From Plumapathes pennacea (taxonomy: Eukaryota > Cnidaria > Anthozoa > Antipatharia > Myriopathidae): 64,000 bases of DNA. Of this stretch, positions 38,501 through 46,835 are shown one piece after another; position 1 is the stretch's first letter, and each line of letters opens with the position of its first letter. The position numbers were made by a program, and so were the translations under genes. The stretch spans positions 4,161,501 to 4,225,500 of the forward strand of contig OZ038462.1 in assembly GCA_964036295.1 (NCBI GenBank), given 5' to 3'. The notes under the pieces are model-generated. The model did no database searches. It was not told the origin of the DNA and saw only the letters and a program-made list of their open reading frames with translations.

Positions 38501-39975
38501 TTCACCATGCATCCAAAAGAATTTTAGGGCGCGTTCGATTGGGTTTTTTCCGGAATAGGAATAGCTAAAAGGACCCAAAGTTTTGCTTGTTCCGAGGGAG
38601 ATTTTGTTCGAGCGAGCCCTTTATAGACCGGGCATAAGAAAAGGTGGAGAAAGAACTGGACCTAACCGGCGTGCCAACAATCTCAACCCATGGTGCTTTG
38701 CGCGCGCGCGGTCTTAATCGTAAACTGAAATTCAACTCAAAACGATGTTTTTCATCGCGAAAGGATTTGTATCTAGATTGGATGTTTAGCGTTCAATTTT
38801 AAAAGGACAATTTCCCGGAAGTATAGTTACAGATCTGAATTCAACAACGTGAAATTTGTGCGATCCCAGTAACCCAAGCGCCTCATTTTCGTGATCTTTT
38901 AAGCGGAAACCGCTGACAGGTGCAGTATCAGCCATTGTGTTTTGTCTAATAGGACACTTAGTTTGGTAGGGATCGTAGTCCTATTCATAATCCGTAGTTT
39001 CGTCAATTTAGCATTCCCTTGCCGACTTGTGTGTTTGTTGCAGAATTCGAAAAGGCTCCTCAAACTCCGACAGTTTTGGTCCGGAACACTTCAGGTGTGG
39101 CCCCTCTCGCGCGGCCTGAAAGTGGACTTGACGATCCAGACCTGGATGAGTCTTCGTATCGTGTGTCCAGGAGTTGGGCAGATTTCACTTTATCAACTGT
39201 ACAGCAAAGCTTAGAATCTTTAAACACCCCTCGCCTCTCGGCGAGTACCGAGAACTTTTCGAGTCGGAACTCGGTAAACACTTCTAGGAATTCTTCCCTT
39301 TCGGCACTTCCCATTGGCCTTCCGCCTCCGAAACCTCCCCGAACGTTTGCGACGGAGCTTTCCGAAGGTCGGCCGATTGTAAGAATTACAGCACCGCCGA
39401 AACCACCAAGAACTTTTGACTACGACAGAAGAGCAACTTGTAATTATTCTTCGTTAGACTGGAATTTCCCGCGGCAGAATGGTGGCGCCGCTCACATCTC
39501 TTCTCAGATTTCTTGGGATGGCAACTACACCGCTCACACTTGTTCTCAGAATTCTCGCAACCACAGCCACTCTGCTCACACTTCTCAGAAATCTTGGGAC
39601 GAAAATTGCGTCGATCTCACATCTTTCTGCGAGAGCTGCGAAGCCGAATGCGAGCATACTTCTGAAAGCGAAGCCCTACCTCCGTACAGCTCTCATAAAA
39701 GATACAGACGCTTAGACGACACTCCTGAAATACGCGAAGATTGCAAGAAATTTCAAGCCATATCCCAGAGTGCCGATTCACGGGAAAGTGTTTCGGCCAT
39801 CTTGGACGCGGCGCGACTCTCGTTTTCTGATTCTATAGTGTACGTTAGTCCTGAGGAGAGTCTGCTGCTCGGTTCTGTGAAACCGAGGCGTGGGCGCCGC
39901 AGAGGGAAAACCGCACCAGCGGATACCAAGAGTACTCCATCGCTGAACAAGAGTCTGTTGGAAACTACGCTATAA
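17543..39975 (+). CDS. DAGLA: sn1-specific diacylglycerol lipase (DAGLA/DAGLB type), sixteen coding exons
   Basis: Membrane serine hydrolase that cleaves diacylglycerol to 2-arachidonoylglycerol. Exons: 17543-17637, 23150-23740, 24595-24745, 25459-25536, 26114-26238, 26841-26991, 27751-27834, 28089-28166, 28469-28546, 29002-29144, 29443-29511, 30090-30162, 30570-30784, 33776-34035, 35655-35717, 39044-39975. All junction phases agree and give 1061 codons (human DAGL-alpha about 1042). It starts MPGIVVFRRRW, matching the vertebrate start. Four membrane segments lie in exons 1-2, followed by DLDIVPSD. The catalytic triad is Ser492 in GHSLG, Asp544 in GKDMIPR and His635 in YPPGRVLHIV. The insert before the His has eight Cys in residues 579-596, then an acidic run. 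The long C-terminal tail, typical of the alpha form, carries two PPRTF (PPxxF) motifs at 849-853 and 872-876. The alpha assignment rests on that tail; it may be ancestral to both vertebrate genes. Confidence 0.93.
18859..19173. mobile_element. MITE with GTTTTCGGATGACTGTCGAA ends, copy 1
   Basis: About 315 bp. The left end has GTTTTCAGATGACTGCCGAA and the right end, read on the other strand, GTTTTCGGATGACTGTCGAA. Inner landmarks are CCTGATTGG and CCAATC motifs and GCGTAGCAAACGCAAAA. The same element is at 40615-40937, and a decayed part at 59520-59660. Confidence 0.8.
19878..19960. mobile_element. 83 bp MITE
   Basis: Ends TAGCCTGCGTCGC and GTGACGCAGGCTA are inverted with one mismatch. Non-coding; inside DAGL intron 1. 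Confidence 0.65.
21515..21699. mobile_element. Inverted-repeat element with ATTACACGGCGGC ends
   Basis: The left end reads ATTACACGGCGGC then GAAGATATG, and the right end gives the same on the other strand, with arms of about 35 bp. Its interior contains one arm of the palindrome found complete at 21986-22166 (CGAGTGAGTCCACAAC-like and CCACGGCAAACCAGTGGAAA), so elements are related or nested. Confidence 0.7.
21741..21930. mobile_element. Inverted-repeat element with ACACGAGTGTTTTAC ends
   Basis: Left TTATTATATTAGACACGAGT and right ACTCGTGTCTATATAATAA are inverted over about 30 bp. The interior has a CCTCACTAGTGAGG palindrome. A solo right end of the same element recurs at about 22638-22679. 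Confidence 0.7.
21986..22166. repeat. 181 bp near-perfect palindrome
   Basis: The left arm starts AAATTTCCACTGGTTTGCCG and the right arm ends CGGCAAACCAGTGGAAATTT. Arms of about 80 bp are almost identical and are separated by a short centre GAGGCGCTTCGCCGA. One arm is also present inside 21515-21699. It would fold into a long cruciform or RNA hairpin in the DAGL pre-mRNA. Confidence 0.85.
22325..22480. repeat. Hairpin element, copy 1
   Basis: Arms GGTGAATAGCGGTGGATATT and its complement (22351-22374 and 22391-22414) surround a centre ending GGCGA, followed by TTGTTTTAGTATATACCACA. Copy 2 is at 59018-59165 with the same 3' flank down to CAACTCCCAAATAGCT. Ends resembling TTGTGTGGTATATACT flank both sides. 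Confidence 0.75.
23812..23990. mobile_element. Palindromic MITE in DAGL intron 2
   Basis: GTTCATATGAGAAACGGGCC at about 23837 is inverted at about 23910-23933, and the motif GGTAACCGGGCT with its complements occurs several times. The element begins about 70 bp after the exon 2 donor. Confidence 0.65.
26440..26790. repeat. CT-rich low-complexity tract in DAGL intron 5
   Basis: Long polypyrimidine stretch of CTT, CTC and GTT triplets. Smaller similar tracts occur at 25915-26000, 27601-27664 (TTTTC)n and 28300-28390 (TTTA)n. Long leucine/phenylalanine or lysine-rich frames across it are artefacts. Confidence 0.85.
29545..29970 (+). repeat. Dispersed monomer repeat split by a MITE, DAGL intron 11
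   Basis: Units with CATCGAGAGCTTTCATTTGA and TTTCATTTGACAGTTCAGGA lie at 29545-29645, and further units resume at about 29836. The element at 29649-29833 lies between them, which suggests it inserted into a pre-existing short array. The same monomer is found at 34436-34615 and 46195-46450. Confidence 0.6.
29649..29833. mobile_element. pogo/Tc1-type MITE, TA-flanked on one side
   Basis: The left end has GTAGAACCCCGCTATATCTC and the right end, on the other strand, CACTAGAACCCTGCTATCTC followed by TA. The ends are similar to the TA-flanked element at 41710-41882. Non-autonomous. Confidence 0.65.
30892..31268. mobile_element. MITE in DAGL intron 13
   Basis: About 375 bp with ends ATAGAGTGGTAAAGTGTGAC on the left and ATAGAGTGGTAAAGTGATGA on the other strand at the right, both running into GACGTCAT. 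Non-coding. Confidence 0.75.
31269..33775 (+). other. Rest of DAGL intron 13
   Basis: No gene seen. A decayed copy of the CCCTTTCACTCC repeat family lies at about 33290-33480. The remainder has no recognised feature. Confidence 0.6.
34436..34615 (+). repeat. About two units of the dispersed monomer, DAGL intron 14
   Basis: Reads CATCGAGAGCTCTCGTTTGA, then TTAGACAGTTCAGGAGTTG and GTGATCACTGATAC, followed by a second unit. Same monomer as 29545 and 46195. Confidence 0.65.
35718..39043 (+). other. DAGL intron 15, 3.3 kb
   Basis: No gene seen. It contains G runs at about 37338-37350 and 37446-37460, and the CT-rich duplication at 37930-38290. Confidence 0.65.
37930..38290. repeat. CT-rich tract with a two-copy duplication of about 91 bp
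   Basis: TTTTTTCCCTTGTTCATCTT begins at about 38001 and again at about 38092, each followed by the same pyrimidine-rich sequence ending TTCGCTTCTTTCATTCTC. The frames through it are low-complexity artefacts. Confidence 0.8.
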
Positions 39976-40614
39976 CCCCTGCATGTAGTCACGGCTGAGT
40001 CCGTTGGATCTTCTCAGGTGTGATGTTTTTGTTTTGTGTTTGTGTTTTTGTTTGTTCGTTTGTTGTTTTGTTTTGTTTTGTTTTGTTTTTTTTTTTCAAT
40101 TAGAAAGCTATAATCCTTAACTTGTCATCTCAATGGGTACATACATTTTGGAAAGTTTTAGTAGTTTTAGGATGAAATTCAGAAAACGTTTTCGGTTTTA
40201 TAGACTTCAGTATTGGATTTTGAAATAATGTTTTATTTTTTACAATATTTGAAACGGTTGTTAGCTTCTCAAAGAAATTCCAGTTTCAAACGTCTTAAAT
40301 TTACTCACATGCACTTATTTTGGTGGAAATACACAATTCTCTTCAAAAGACACAAACACTTGCTTACGCATGACTGCAAATTCCTATACTAATGTGTAGA
40401 AATATCTGAGATTTTATCCTATACTGTTAAAACTTATGTAATAATTGAGATGATTGGCTATTTTTGCTAATTTAACCTGAGAAGAGCCAATTCACTCAGC
40501 AAAACATTTTACAAGTAAAATGTTACAAACTAGCCTCTTATTTAAAGTTTGTGAAATTTTGCAGATACACCTCAACTGCGCACAATTTTGATGTTTAATC
40601 ACAGTTGAGCGGTT

Positions 40615-40937
40615 ATAGAGCGTTTTTCGGATGACTTTCGGAAATCAAAATCAAGCTAATTACACCGCCAATTGAAGAGGCTGTAACGAAACACTTTCAA
40701 CCAATCAGTATCCAAAGTACTTTACGTTGGTTTTAATGTAAAGAAGAAGCCAGCAGGGCCAGAAAACGCTATCTTTCCTTGTTGGCTTGCGCGAGAAGAT
40801 CGCAATCGGGTTTTGGTTTTGTTCCTGATTGGCCGAGGAAGCTGCAAACTTGCCAGGAACAATCCAAAAGCGTAGCAAATGCAAAACCAAAGTAATGACA
40901 CGAGTAGTCTTTCGACAGTCATCCGTAAACCATTCTA
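40615..40937. mobile_element. MITE, copy 2 of the 18859 family
   Basis: About 320 bp with ATAGAGCGTTTTTCGGATGA on the left and GTAGAATGGTTTACGGATGA on the other strand at the right. It shares TTTTGTTCCTGATTGG and GCGTAGCAAATGCAAAACC with the first copy. Confidence 0.8.
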
Positions 40938-41709
40938 CACTCGAGTTTGCTTGTTGGGTCTAACTTATATAATGTTCTGTAAATATTTTATTTAGTTAAC
41001 TGTCTGGGTTCAGTTGTTTAAATGCGAAGTTCGGTCTGAGTTTTATCTTGAGCCTGAAAGTGATTAATCTTAAATTTTCTCCTTCAGTTTCTCACCTTGT
41101 ACAGTATTCTTTTTACTAAACTCTTGTGGAATTTTAGGTTAAACCCTTTCACTCCTGAAAGCGATCAACTTCATTTTCTATCTTAATCTCTTACCAGAAT
41201 TTCATGGTACAGTATGTAGAATTTGTAGTTTTGAGATTAAGACAAATCGGACTTTGTACAACGGACTCAGGTTGTGATCTTTAAATGAGTTTCAAAAATA
41301 AAATATTCCTTGTCCCAAAATAACTAAACTGCTCACGAGGAACCGGGAGGAAGCTAGGCTCAGTCCCCAGCCGTGGGGTGTTTCAGATGCCGCGTTCCTC
41401 CCCCATCGCGGGCGCCGAAACACCCGACAGTTGAAGCTACCACAGTTTTCCTTTCTTCTAATGCTTGTGTTGCTTTTTTGGGCGTGTGAACCTGGACGAC
41501 AACTAAATTGGTTGGACACCTTTTAGGGTGGACTGTAACACCTCACCTATCGATTTATGCAAAACTGCGCAAGAGATATAGACTTACAACTTATATAGAT
41601 AGCAAATTTATTTATTAATGTCATCAGTCAAAGGCGTGCGATGGCTGCGCGCTGCAGGTTGTCTGCAGTTTGAAACCGTCTGTGACTAGCACAAAACACA
41701 ATAGAAGTA

Positions 41710-41882
41710 CAGTCGGCCCCGCTATTTCGAAGTCGCACGGGACATGAAAAAAGTTCGAAATAGCGGGGTTTCGAAATAGCCGATAGTAAATGACTGAAAA
41801 AATAAATCCAAGGGGATTCGGCTCGACTTCGAAATAACGGGGACTTCGAATTAACCGAGTTCGAAATAGCGAGGTTCGACTG
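41710..41882. mobile_element. pogo/Tc1-type MITE with TA target duplication
   Basis: 173 bp, flanked by TA on both sides (41708-41709 and 41883-41884). The right end on the other strand reads CAGTCGAACCTCGCTATTTC, and the left end CAGTCGGCCCCGCTATTTCG. TA duplication and CAGT-starting ends are typical of the Tc1/mariner/pogo superfamily. Confidence 0.8.
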
Positions 41883-42352
41883 TAGTGAATCGCACGTCTT
41901 TGTCCTTCTTGCATTGTTGTAAATATTTGTTCATTATAATGTATGCAAACACCAGTCGACCGTTCTGGTCTACACATTAAATGTGAGGAACTTTTCGCGG
42001 CTACTTCCTTGTATTTAGAAGTGTTTTTGCAGCGCAATCCCTGAAGACAAAGAATTTCTTCCACCTTTTTTTGCGAATGACTTCCACTTATAAAACTGAA
42101 ACAGGAAATGGTAGCAAGAGCATTCATAATACATCACACACACCAAAAAAAAAAAAAAAAAAAAAAAAAAACAGTTCGGCCATAACCATCGCACCAAAAT
42201 TACCATTCCGCCTCTTCTTTGTAATTGCTCTTGTAGTGAAAAAGACAGTTTTGTTATAGTTACCATGCTTTGTAACAACCTCCTCGATATCAAAAGTACC
42301 TTTAAGAGCACTTTTAAGTTTAAGTTATTCAAACACTATTTTAACTCTTACT

Positions 42353-42476
42353 AAGGCCCAATTCAGACGTCGCTCTTTTCATGCGCCGAACTCAATGCAA
42401 ATTAGCTCGAACGATGGCATTTGTTCATTTGCATTCAGTTCGGCGCATGAAAAGAGCGACGTCTGAACTGGGCCTA
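42353..42476. mobile_element. Near-perfect palindromic MITE, about 124 bp
   Basis: The left arm AAGGCCCAATTCAGACGTCG is matched by the right arm CGACGTCTGAACTGGGCCT. Arms of about 50 bp differ at only a few places. It is related to 10236-10340 and lies about 120 bp upstream of the THAP gene start codon. Confidence 0.8.
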
Positions 42477-42596
42477 AGTTCCAATTATATAGAGGGTTTG
42501 CGCGGTCACGTGATCCACATGGCAACCGTAACTATGCCGCCATGTTGGATGGCAGGTTTCATGTAAACATTAGGAACGCGAGGCTGCTTTTATGCA

Positions 42597-43619
42597 ATGG
42601 GAAAGTTTTGTTGCGTGGTTGGTTGCGGAAAGCGCTCAGAGCGAGATGGAAACGTATCTCTTTTTAAAGTTCCTAACATCGTAAGTTATCAGGGCGAACA
42701 AGCACGCGAATTATCGAAAAAGCGCAGAGAAAAATGGTTAGCGAATATCCGACGAGACGCGGTGCAGAAAGCAGAGGTCAAGAAGGCATTCGTTTGCTCA
42801 CTTCACTTCCATCAAGGTAATTAGAAAACAAATTTGCTTTAATACGTTTTGTTTGTTCTTCAAAAAGTTGTAGCTCAGTAACTCAGGGCTTCTTCTTGTA
42901 TTCCAGGCAGACCATCCGAACGTTTTGACCAAAGCCATCCAGATTGGGCGCCATCGAAGGCCATGGGGCATTCTTCAAGCTCCGTGTCAAGCTCTGGAAA
43001 GCCTACAGCCGTCGATCGGCAAAATCGTGTGATTGAAAGAGAAAAGAAAAGGCGAAGGTGTCTCGCAGAAAAATTTGAAAAAGCTGCCGAGTCTGCGGGT
43101 TTTATTAATACAAAAGACAACTTTAAAGAGAACACTGAGCCAAAACAAGAAGAGAACTGTGCGCCTGAACGGAAAAGTAGCTCAGTTCAGACTGAAACTG
43201 ACCTCACGATGTTTGCTTTTGGCAAATTAGAAGAAGAAAACACGATTTTGAAAAGCTCGACCGAATCCCTAACGAAGGCCAGTTTCGGAAACGACGACGA
43301 GAAGGTGCGGTTTTACACTGGACTCACTACCATGTCTGTACTTATGGCCCTATTTAACCTGATTAGTCCAGGACTGCCCCTACGAGCATCTTTGCCCAAG
43401 TTTCAGCAACTTCTGATGACTCTTATGCGACTTCGGCTGAACTTATCTGTTCAGGACTTGGGTTACAGATTTGGTGTTCACTCATCTACAGTGTCCAGGA
43501 TTTTCCAGAGTTGTATACAGACAATGTATACTTCAATGAGCTTTCTTGTTCGCTGGCCAGAAAGGGAGGAACTGAGGCTTTCATTGCCTTTGAGTTTTAA
43601 AGAGAAGTTTTCATCTTGA
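42597..43619 (+). CDS. THAP-domain protein with transposase-type helix-turn-helix, nuclease domain absent
   Basis: Two exons, 42597-42816 and 42907-43619, joined in phase, 310 codons. Residues 1-80 form a THAP DNA-binding zinc finger: Cys6-Cys10, FKVP, Trp47 and Cys67-x2-His70, followed by [16 protein letters not shown], the usual THAP exit sequence. Then a basic, coiled-coil-prone stretch, and from about residue 210 a module [15 protein letters not shown] ... [20 protein letters not shown] that matches the helix-turn-helix placed before DDE_Tnp_4 nuclease domains in ISL2EU-like transposons. The frame ends 15 residues after RWPEREE, exactly where the DDE domain would begin, and no DDE sequence follows. 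It is therefore either a decayed transposase or a domesticated DNA-binding fragment. No terminal inverted repeats were found around it. Confidence 0.85.
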
Positions 43620-44403
43620 ACAGTGAACAGCCTGACAGCAAAGTGGACAGCGAACAGCCGTGCTTATGTATTTTGTCTGTTGAACCTGACTTCTTCACGG
43701 CTAATTAGTTAATCTAAGAATGTCCATATTAACTCAAAAGCATAAATCCTTTTTTTTTTTATCGCGTGCGTCATGCTGCTGATAATCTGATATGCCCGCG
43801 GGCACCGTTTATTATGGTTTTTGTTTGCGATTCAAAATTCTATAGTTCTGTGGTTTTCGCCGACAGCCGAAATATTTTGCAGGATGTTAAAAGCCTTTTC
43901 CTTCTTTTAAAATTATTATTGCTCTCGTCACATTCTTTAGTATAAGAAGAACTTCGTTTAACCTGCGCAACAACTCAGCGACCGTCATAAACACAGCAGG
44001 TGCTATTTCGCATAAATTTGGCTAAATTTGACTCCACAAACTACGCCTTGGCTGGTTGATTTCACTATCTCATGAAAACCTTTCCGTGTAATCAATGTCA
44101 TATTTTTATAATATCTATCATATTTATTGAGCGGCTTAGATCCGCGAGCAACAGGAAGTCGTGACTACAGTATATCGGCCCGGTCGCACAAGGGAACTCA
44201 GCATCGAGAACAATACGACGGTTTCTTCAATGTTTGGTAGCAACTTGCTGACATATATTTCTGGTTACAAGTGCTGTTTGCACTTCAAATGATGCCAATT
44301 TTGATATTTATGTCGTTAAAGTTACGAGTACGACCCTGAGTCTAAACGTGCCGTAATTTTAACTTGTTTACTCTTAGTAAACGGGTGCAAATTACCATAT
44401 TAT
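43620..44403. other. Gap between convergent THAP and GPCR genes
   Basis: Holds both 3' untranslated regions. An AATAAA on the minus strand (TTTATT at 44124-44129) could serve the GPCR gene. No repeat of note. Confidence 0.5.
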
Positions 44404-45429
44404 TTACACACTTGTTTCTTTACGAATCCCTTTGAGCCCGGCCAACTCTTCATTTTCCTTCTCTTTCTGTACTCGCTGACTCAGTTGTCGCCTGGGGCGA
44501 TTTCTCATAACGAACACAGCCTCCGTCGAGGCCTCAACAGCGCGACAACACGCGACCATTTTTATAAACAGACGGCTGATTTTTAGCGAGCCGAATATGA
44601 ACGGGTTGATAAGACTGTTCAAATACATAACCACGTTGCTGAAAGTCACGATCTCAACAAAGTATCTATTCTCTTTGCCACTTCCAAAATCATGCCACAG
44701 CCAGCTGACATGGGTCGGTAGCATACAAACTGCAAACGCCACGACGGCAAGAACGAAAATCTTGACGATTTTTAAGTTTCTTTGTATCCGCTCCATGGTC
44801 ATCTCTCCCGTGAGAAGCAAACAATTCGAGGGTGATGATAATCTTTTTATGTCTTTATAGAGCACGCGAACCACGCAAGTGTATAGGACCGTTATTACAA
44901 GCAGTGGAATCACGTACAAAAATACAAACACGCTAAGCGTGAATAGTTCCTTGTAGATTGGACTCGACCAGTCTTCGGAGCAGTCCGACCCGACCATTCG
45001 TAGGCTCAAAGAGTATGGCAGCGTGATTAGGACGGACAAGAGCCATATCGCCGCGATTACAACTTGGCCCTTCTTGACGCTTATTTTGTCTTTCATTGGC
45101 GTGACCACTAGACGATATCGGTCCCAGCTCATGAACAGCAAAGTCATAACCGAGACGTACAATAACATGGACTGAAATGGGTAGATAAGGTGACACAAAT
45201 CGTCACCAAAGGGAAAGCGTTTGGTTAGCATCTGGACCAGGTCTAGTGGTATACTAATAACACACACCCCAAAATCTGTGATCGACAGATTGAGGATGAG
45301 AAAGTCGTTGAGCTGGCGTTTCTTGTGGCGTAAAACGGCTTGAAAAACTAAACAGTTGCCCAGGAACCCGACGACGGCTATGGGAACAAGGAACAAGAAC
45401 GCCACCGAAAGGAAAATACTTTCCTCCAT
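44404..45429 (-). CDS. Rhodopsin-like (class A) G-protein-coupled receptor
   Basis: Single-exon frame of 341 codons from an ATG at 45429. It has seven hydrophobic segments and the class A hallmarks: Asn25 in GFLGN (TM1), Asp52 in LNLSITD (TM2), Cys79 before TM3 with Cys150 in the second extracellular loop, Asp103-Arg104-Tyr105 at the end of TM3, Trp130 in TM4, CMLP with Pro238 in TM6, and NPFIF (275-279) in TM7. Cysteines after TM7 (CCRAV) may be palmitoylated, and the tail is basic then acidic. There is no signal peptide and a very short N-terminus. The ligand cannot be inferred; the layout is like peptide and amine receptors of the large cnidarian expansions. Intronless GPCR genes are common in cnidarians. 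Confidence 0.9.
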   Translation of the reverse strand: MEESIFLSVAFLFLVPIAVVGFLGNCLVFQAVLRHKKRQLNDFLILNLSITDFGVCVISIPLDLVQMLTKRFPFGDDLCHLIYPFQSMLLYVSVMTLLFMSWDRYRLVVTPMKDKISVKKGQVVIAAIWLLSVLITLPYSLSLRMVGSDCSEDWSSPIYKELFTLSVFVFLYVIPLLVITVLYTCVVRVLYKDIKRLSSPSNCLLLTGEMTMERIQRNLKIVKIFVLAVVAFAVCMLPTHVSWLWHDFGSGKENRYFVEIVTFSNVVMYLNSLINPFIFGSLKISRLFIKMVACCRAVEASTEAVFVMRNRPRRQLSQRVQKEKENEELAGLKGIRKETSV

Positions 45430-46835
45430 ATTATCACGATCCTTCTCTTACTGACAAAATGTTTTGTGCTTGGCTGAGTTCAAATAGGAAGTCAGCATAA
45501 TTACTGCCTGCGGATGTCAAGTGCTAACAAACCTCTCTAACCAATAATGACGCGGCATTAATGAATCTTCCGCCGAAGCTTTGAAAGAGCTATAGCTCGT
45601 CCAAATAGAACCTGCGTATTGCCAATCAAAACATTCGGCCACATTTTATAAAGTACTACAAAATTCACTAAAATTACTCAGTGAATTTGACGAGAAGCGC
45701 GGTGGTACATTAGTAGTATAATTCAACAAAAAAACGTTTAAACATCATTACGGTCAGTGCCGGACACGGAGTCCCAGCCCAACGGAAAGGAAAACTGACT
45801 GAATTTCGTCATTATTCTGAATGGCTGAGTCAATTGGACAGTAACCGGCGATCTTTTAATATATGGCCGCTGATGATATTTGATTACACTGTGCTGGCAG
45901 CTGTTCTTATTGTCTCAGGCAGGTATTTACACAAAAGAAAAAAGAATTGCGGGATAAAAAAGAAGTTCTTTCTCTTTTATTTCATTATTTCATTCATTCC
46001 TACTTCGAAAAGTTAAAAAGACCCGCAGAATATTTTTATTACTGCAGTACTTGTTCATTGGGAGACATAATCAAATGGAGCAATATTAATTTTAAAGAGT
46101 TGAGTCGGCGGATACTGCATTCAAAAGTCTGCTTCTCGAGGACCCATTCAAACACTCAAAGGGAATTAATAATTGGAGTATTTGTAGCCGGAGTACTGTA
46201 TTCATCGAGAGCTTTCTTTTGAGTGGTCAGAGCTTTAGGTTTTATTTGACGATTCCGGGATTGGAAGTGACTGCTGCTATTAGAATGTACTTTCTACTCA
46301 AAGAGAACTTTTATTTAAGTGGTCACACCTTTACGTTTTATTTGGCAATTGAGAGGTTGTAAGTAAGCACGTCCCGTGATTAGAAATATACTCAATCAGG
46401 AGAACTGGTCACACCTTTATAAATTGGTTTTATTTGAGGAACACTGCTATAAGAGTGCATTGAGAAGATTTCGTTTGACAGTTGACTGTGGGGGGCATTA
46501 AAGAGCTTTGATATTAGGTTTGACAACTCAGGATCAGAGTTGGTAGCAATCACTACGATTCAGAATGTACCCAAGCAGAGCATTAGGGTGTTTTTTTTTT
46601 AACAGTTCCACATAAGTTGCCGATGAAGTTGCATAGGTCACGTATGACGTATTTATTGTCAATGTGTACCACTGCAGTGCAAGCTTCGCTACCAGACTGT
46701 GCCCTGGGTGGCAGCTCGGGCTGCGTGGACCGCGAAAGACTAGGGATGAAAGCGAGAGACCTCTGGCAACCCACGGTACGTAGGCTTTAGCGTGGTCCAG
46801 AAACTCTCCTTGACGTTTGGCAGATACGGGCAGGC
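45430..46835. other. Gap between divergent GPCR and XK-related genes
   Basis: Contains the presumed promoters of both genes and the monomer repeat at 46195-46450. Nothing else recognised. Confidence 0.55.
46195..46450 (+). repeat. Three or so units of the dispersed monomer
   Basis: Successive units contain CATCGAGAGCTTTCTTTTGA, TTTATTTGACGATTCCGGG and GTCACACCTTTACGTTTTAT at spacing of roughly 85-95 bp. Weaker units continue to about 46560. Confidence 0.65.

Larger units (their letters stand above)
39976..42596. other. DAGL 3' flank and intergenic region
   Basis: Includes the DAGL 3' untranslated region of unknown length, MITEs at 40615, 41710 and 42353, fragments of the CCCTTTCACTCC repeat at 41060-41215 and a run of about 25 A at 42147. 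No other gene seen. Confidence 0.65.
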
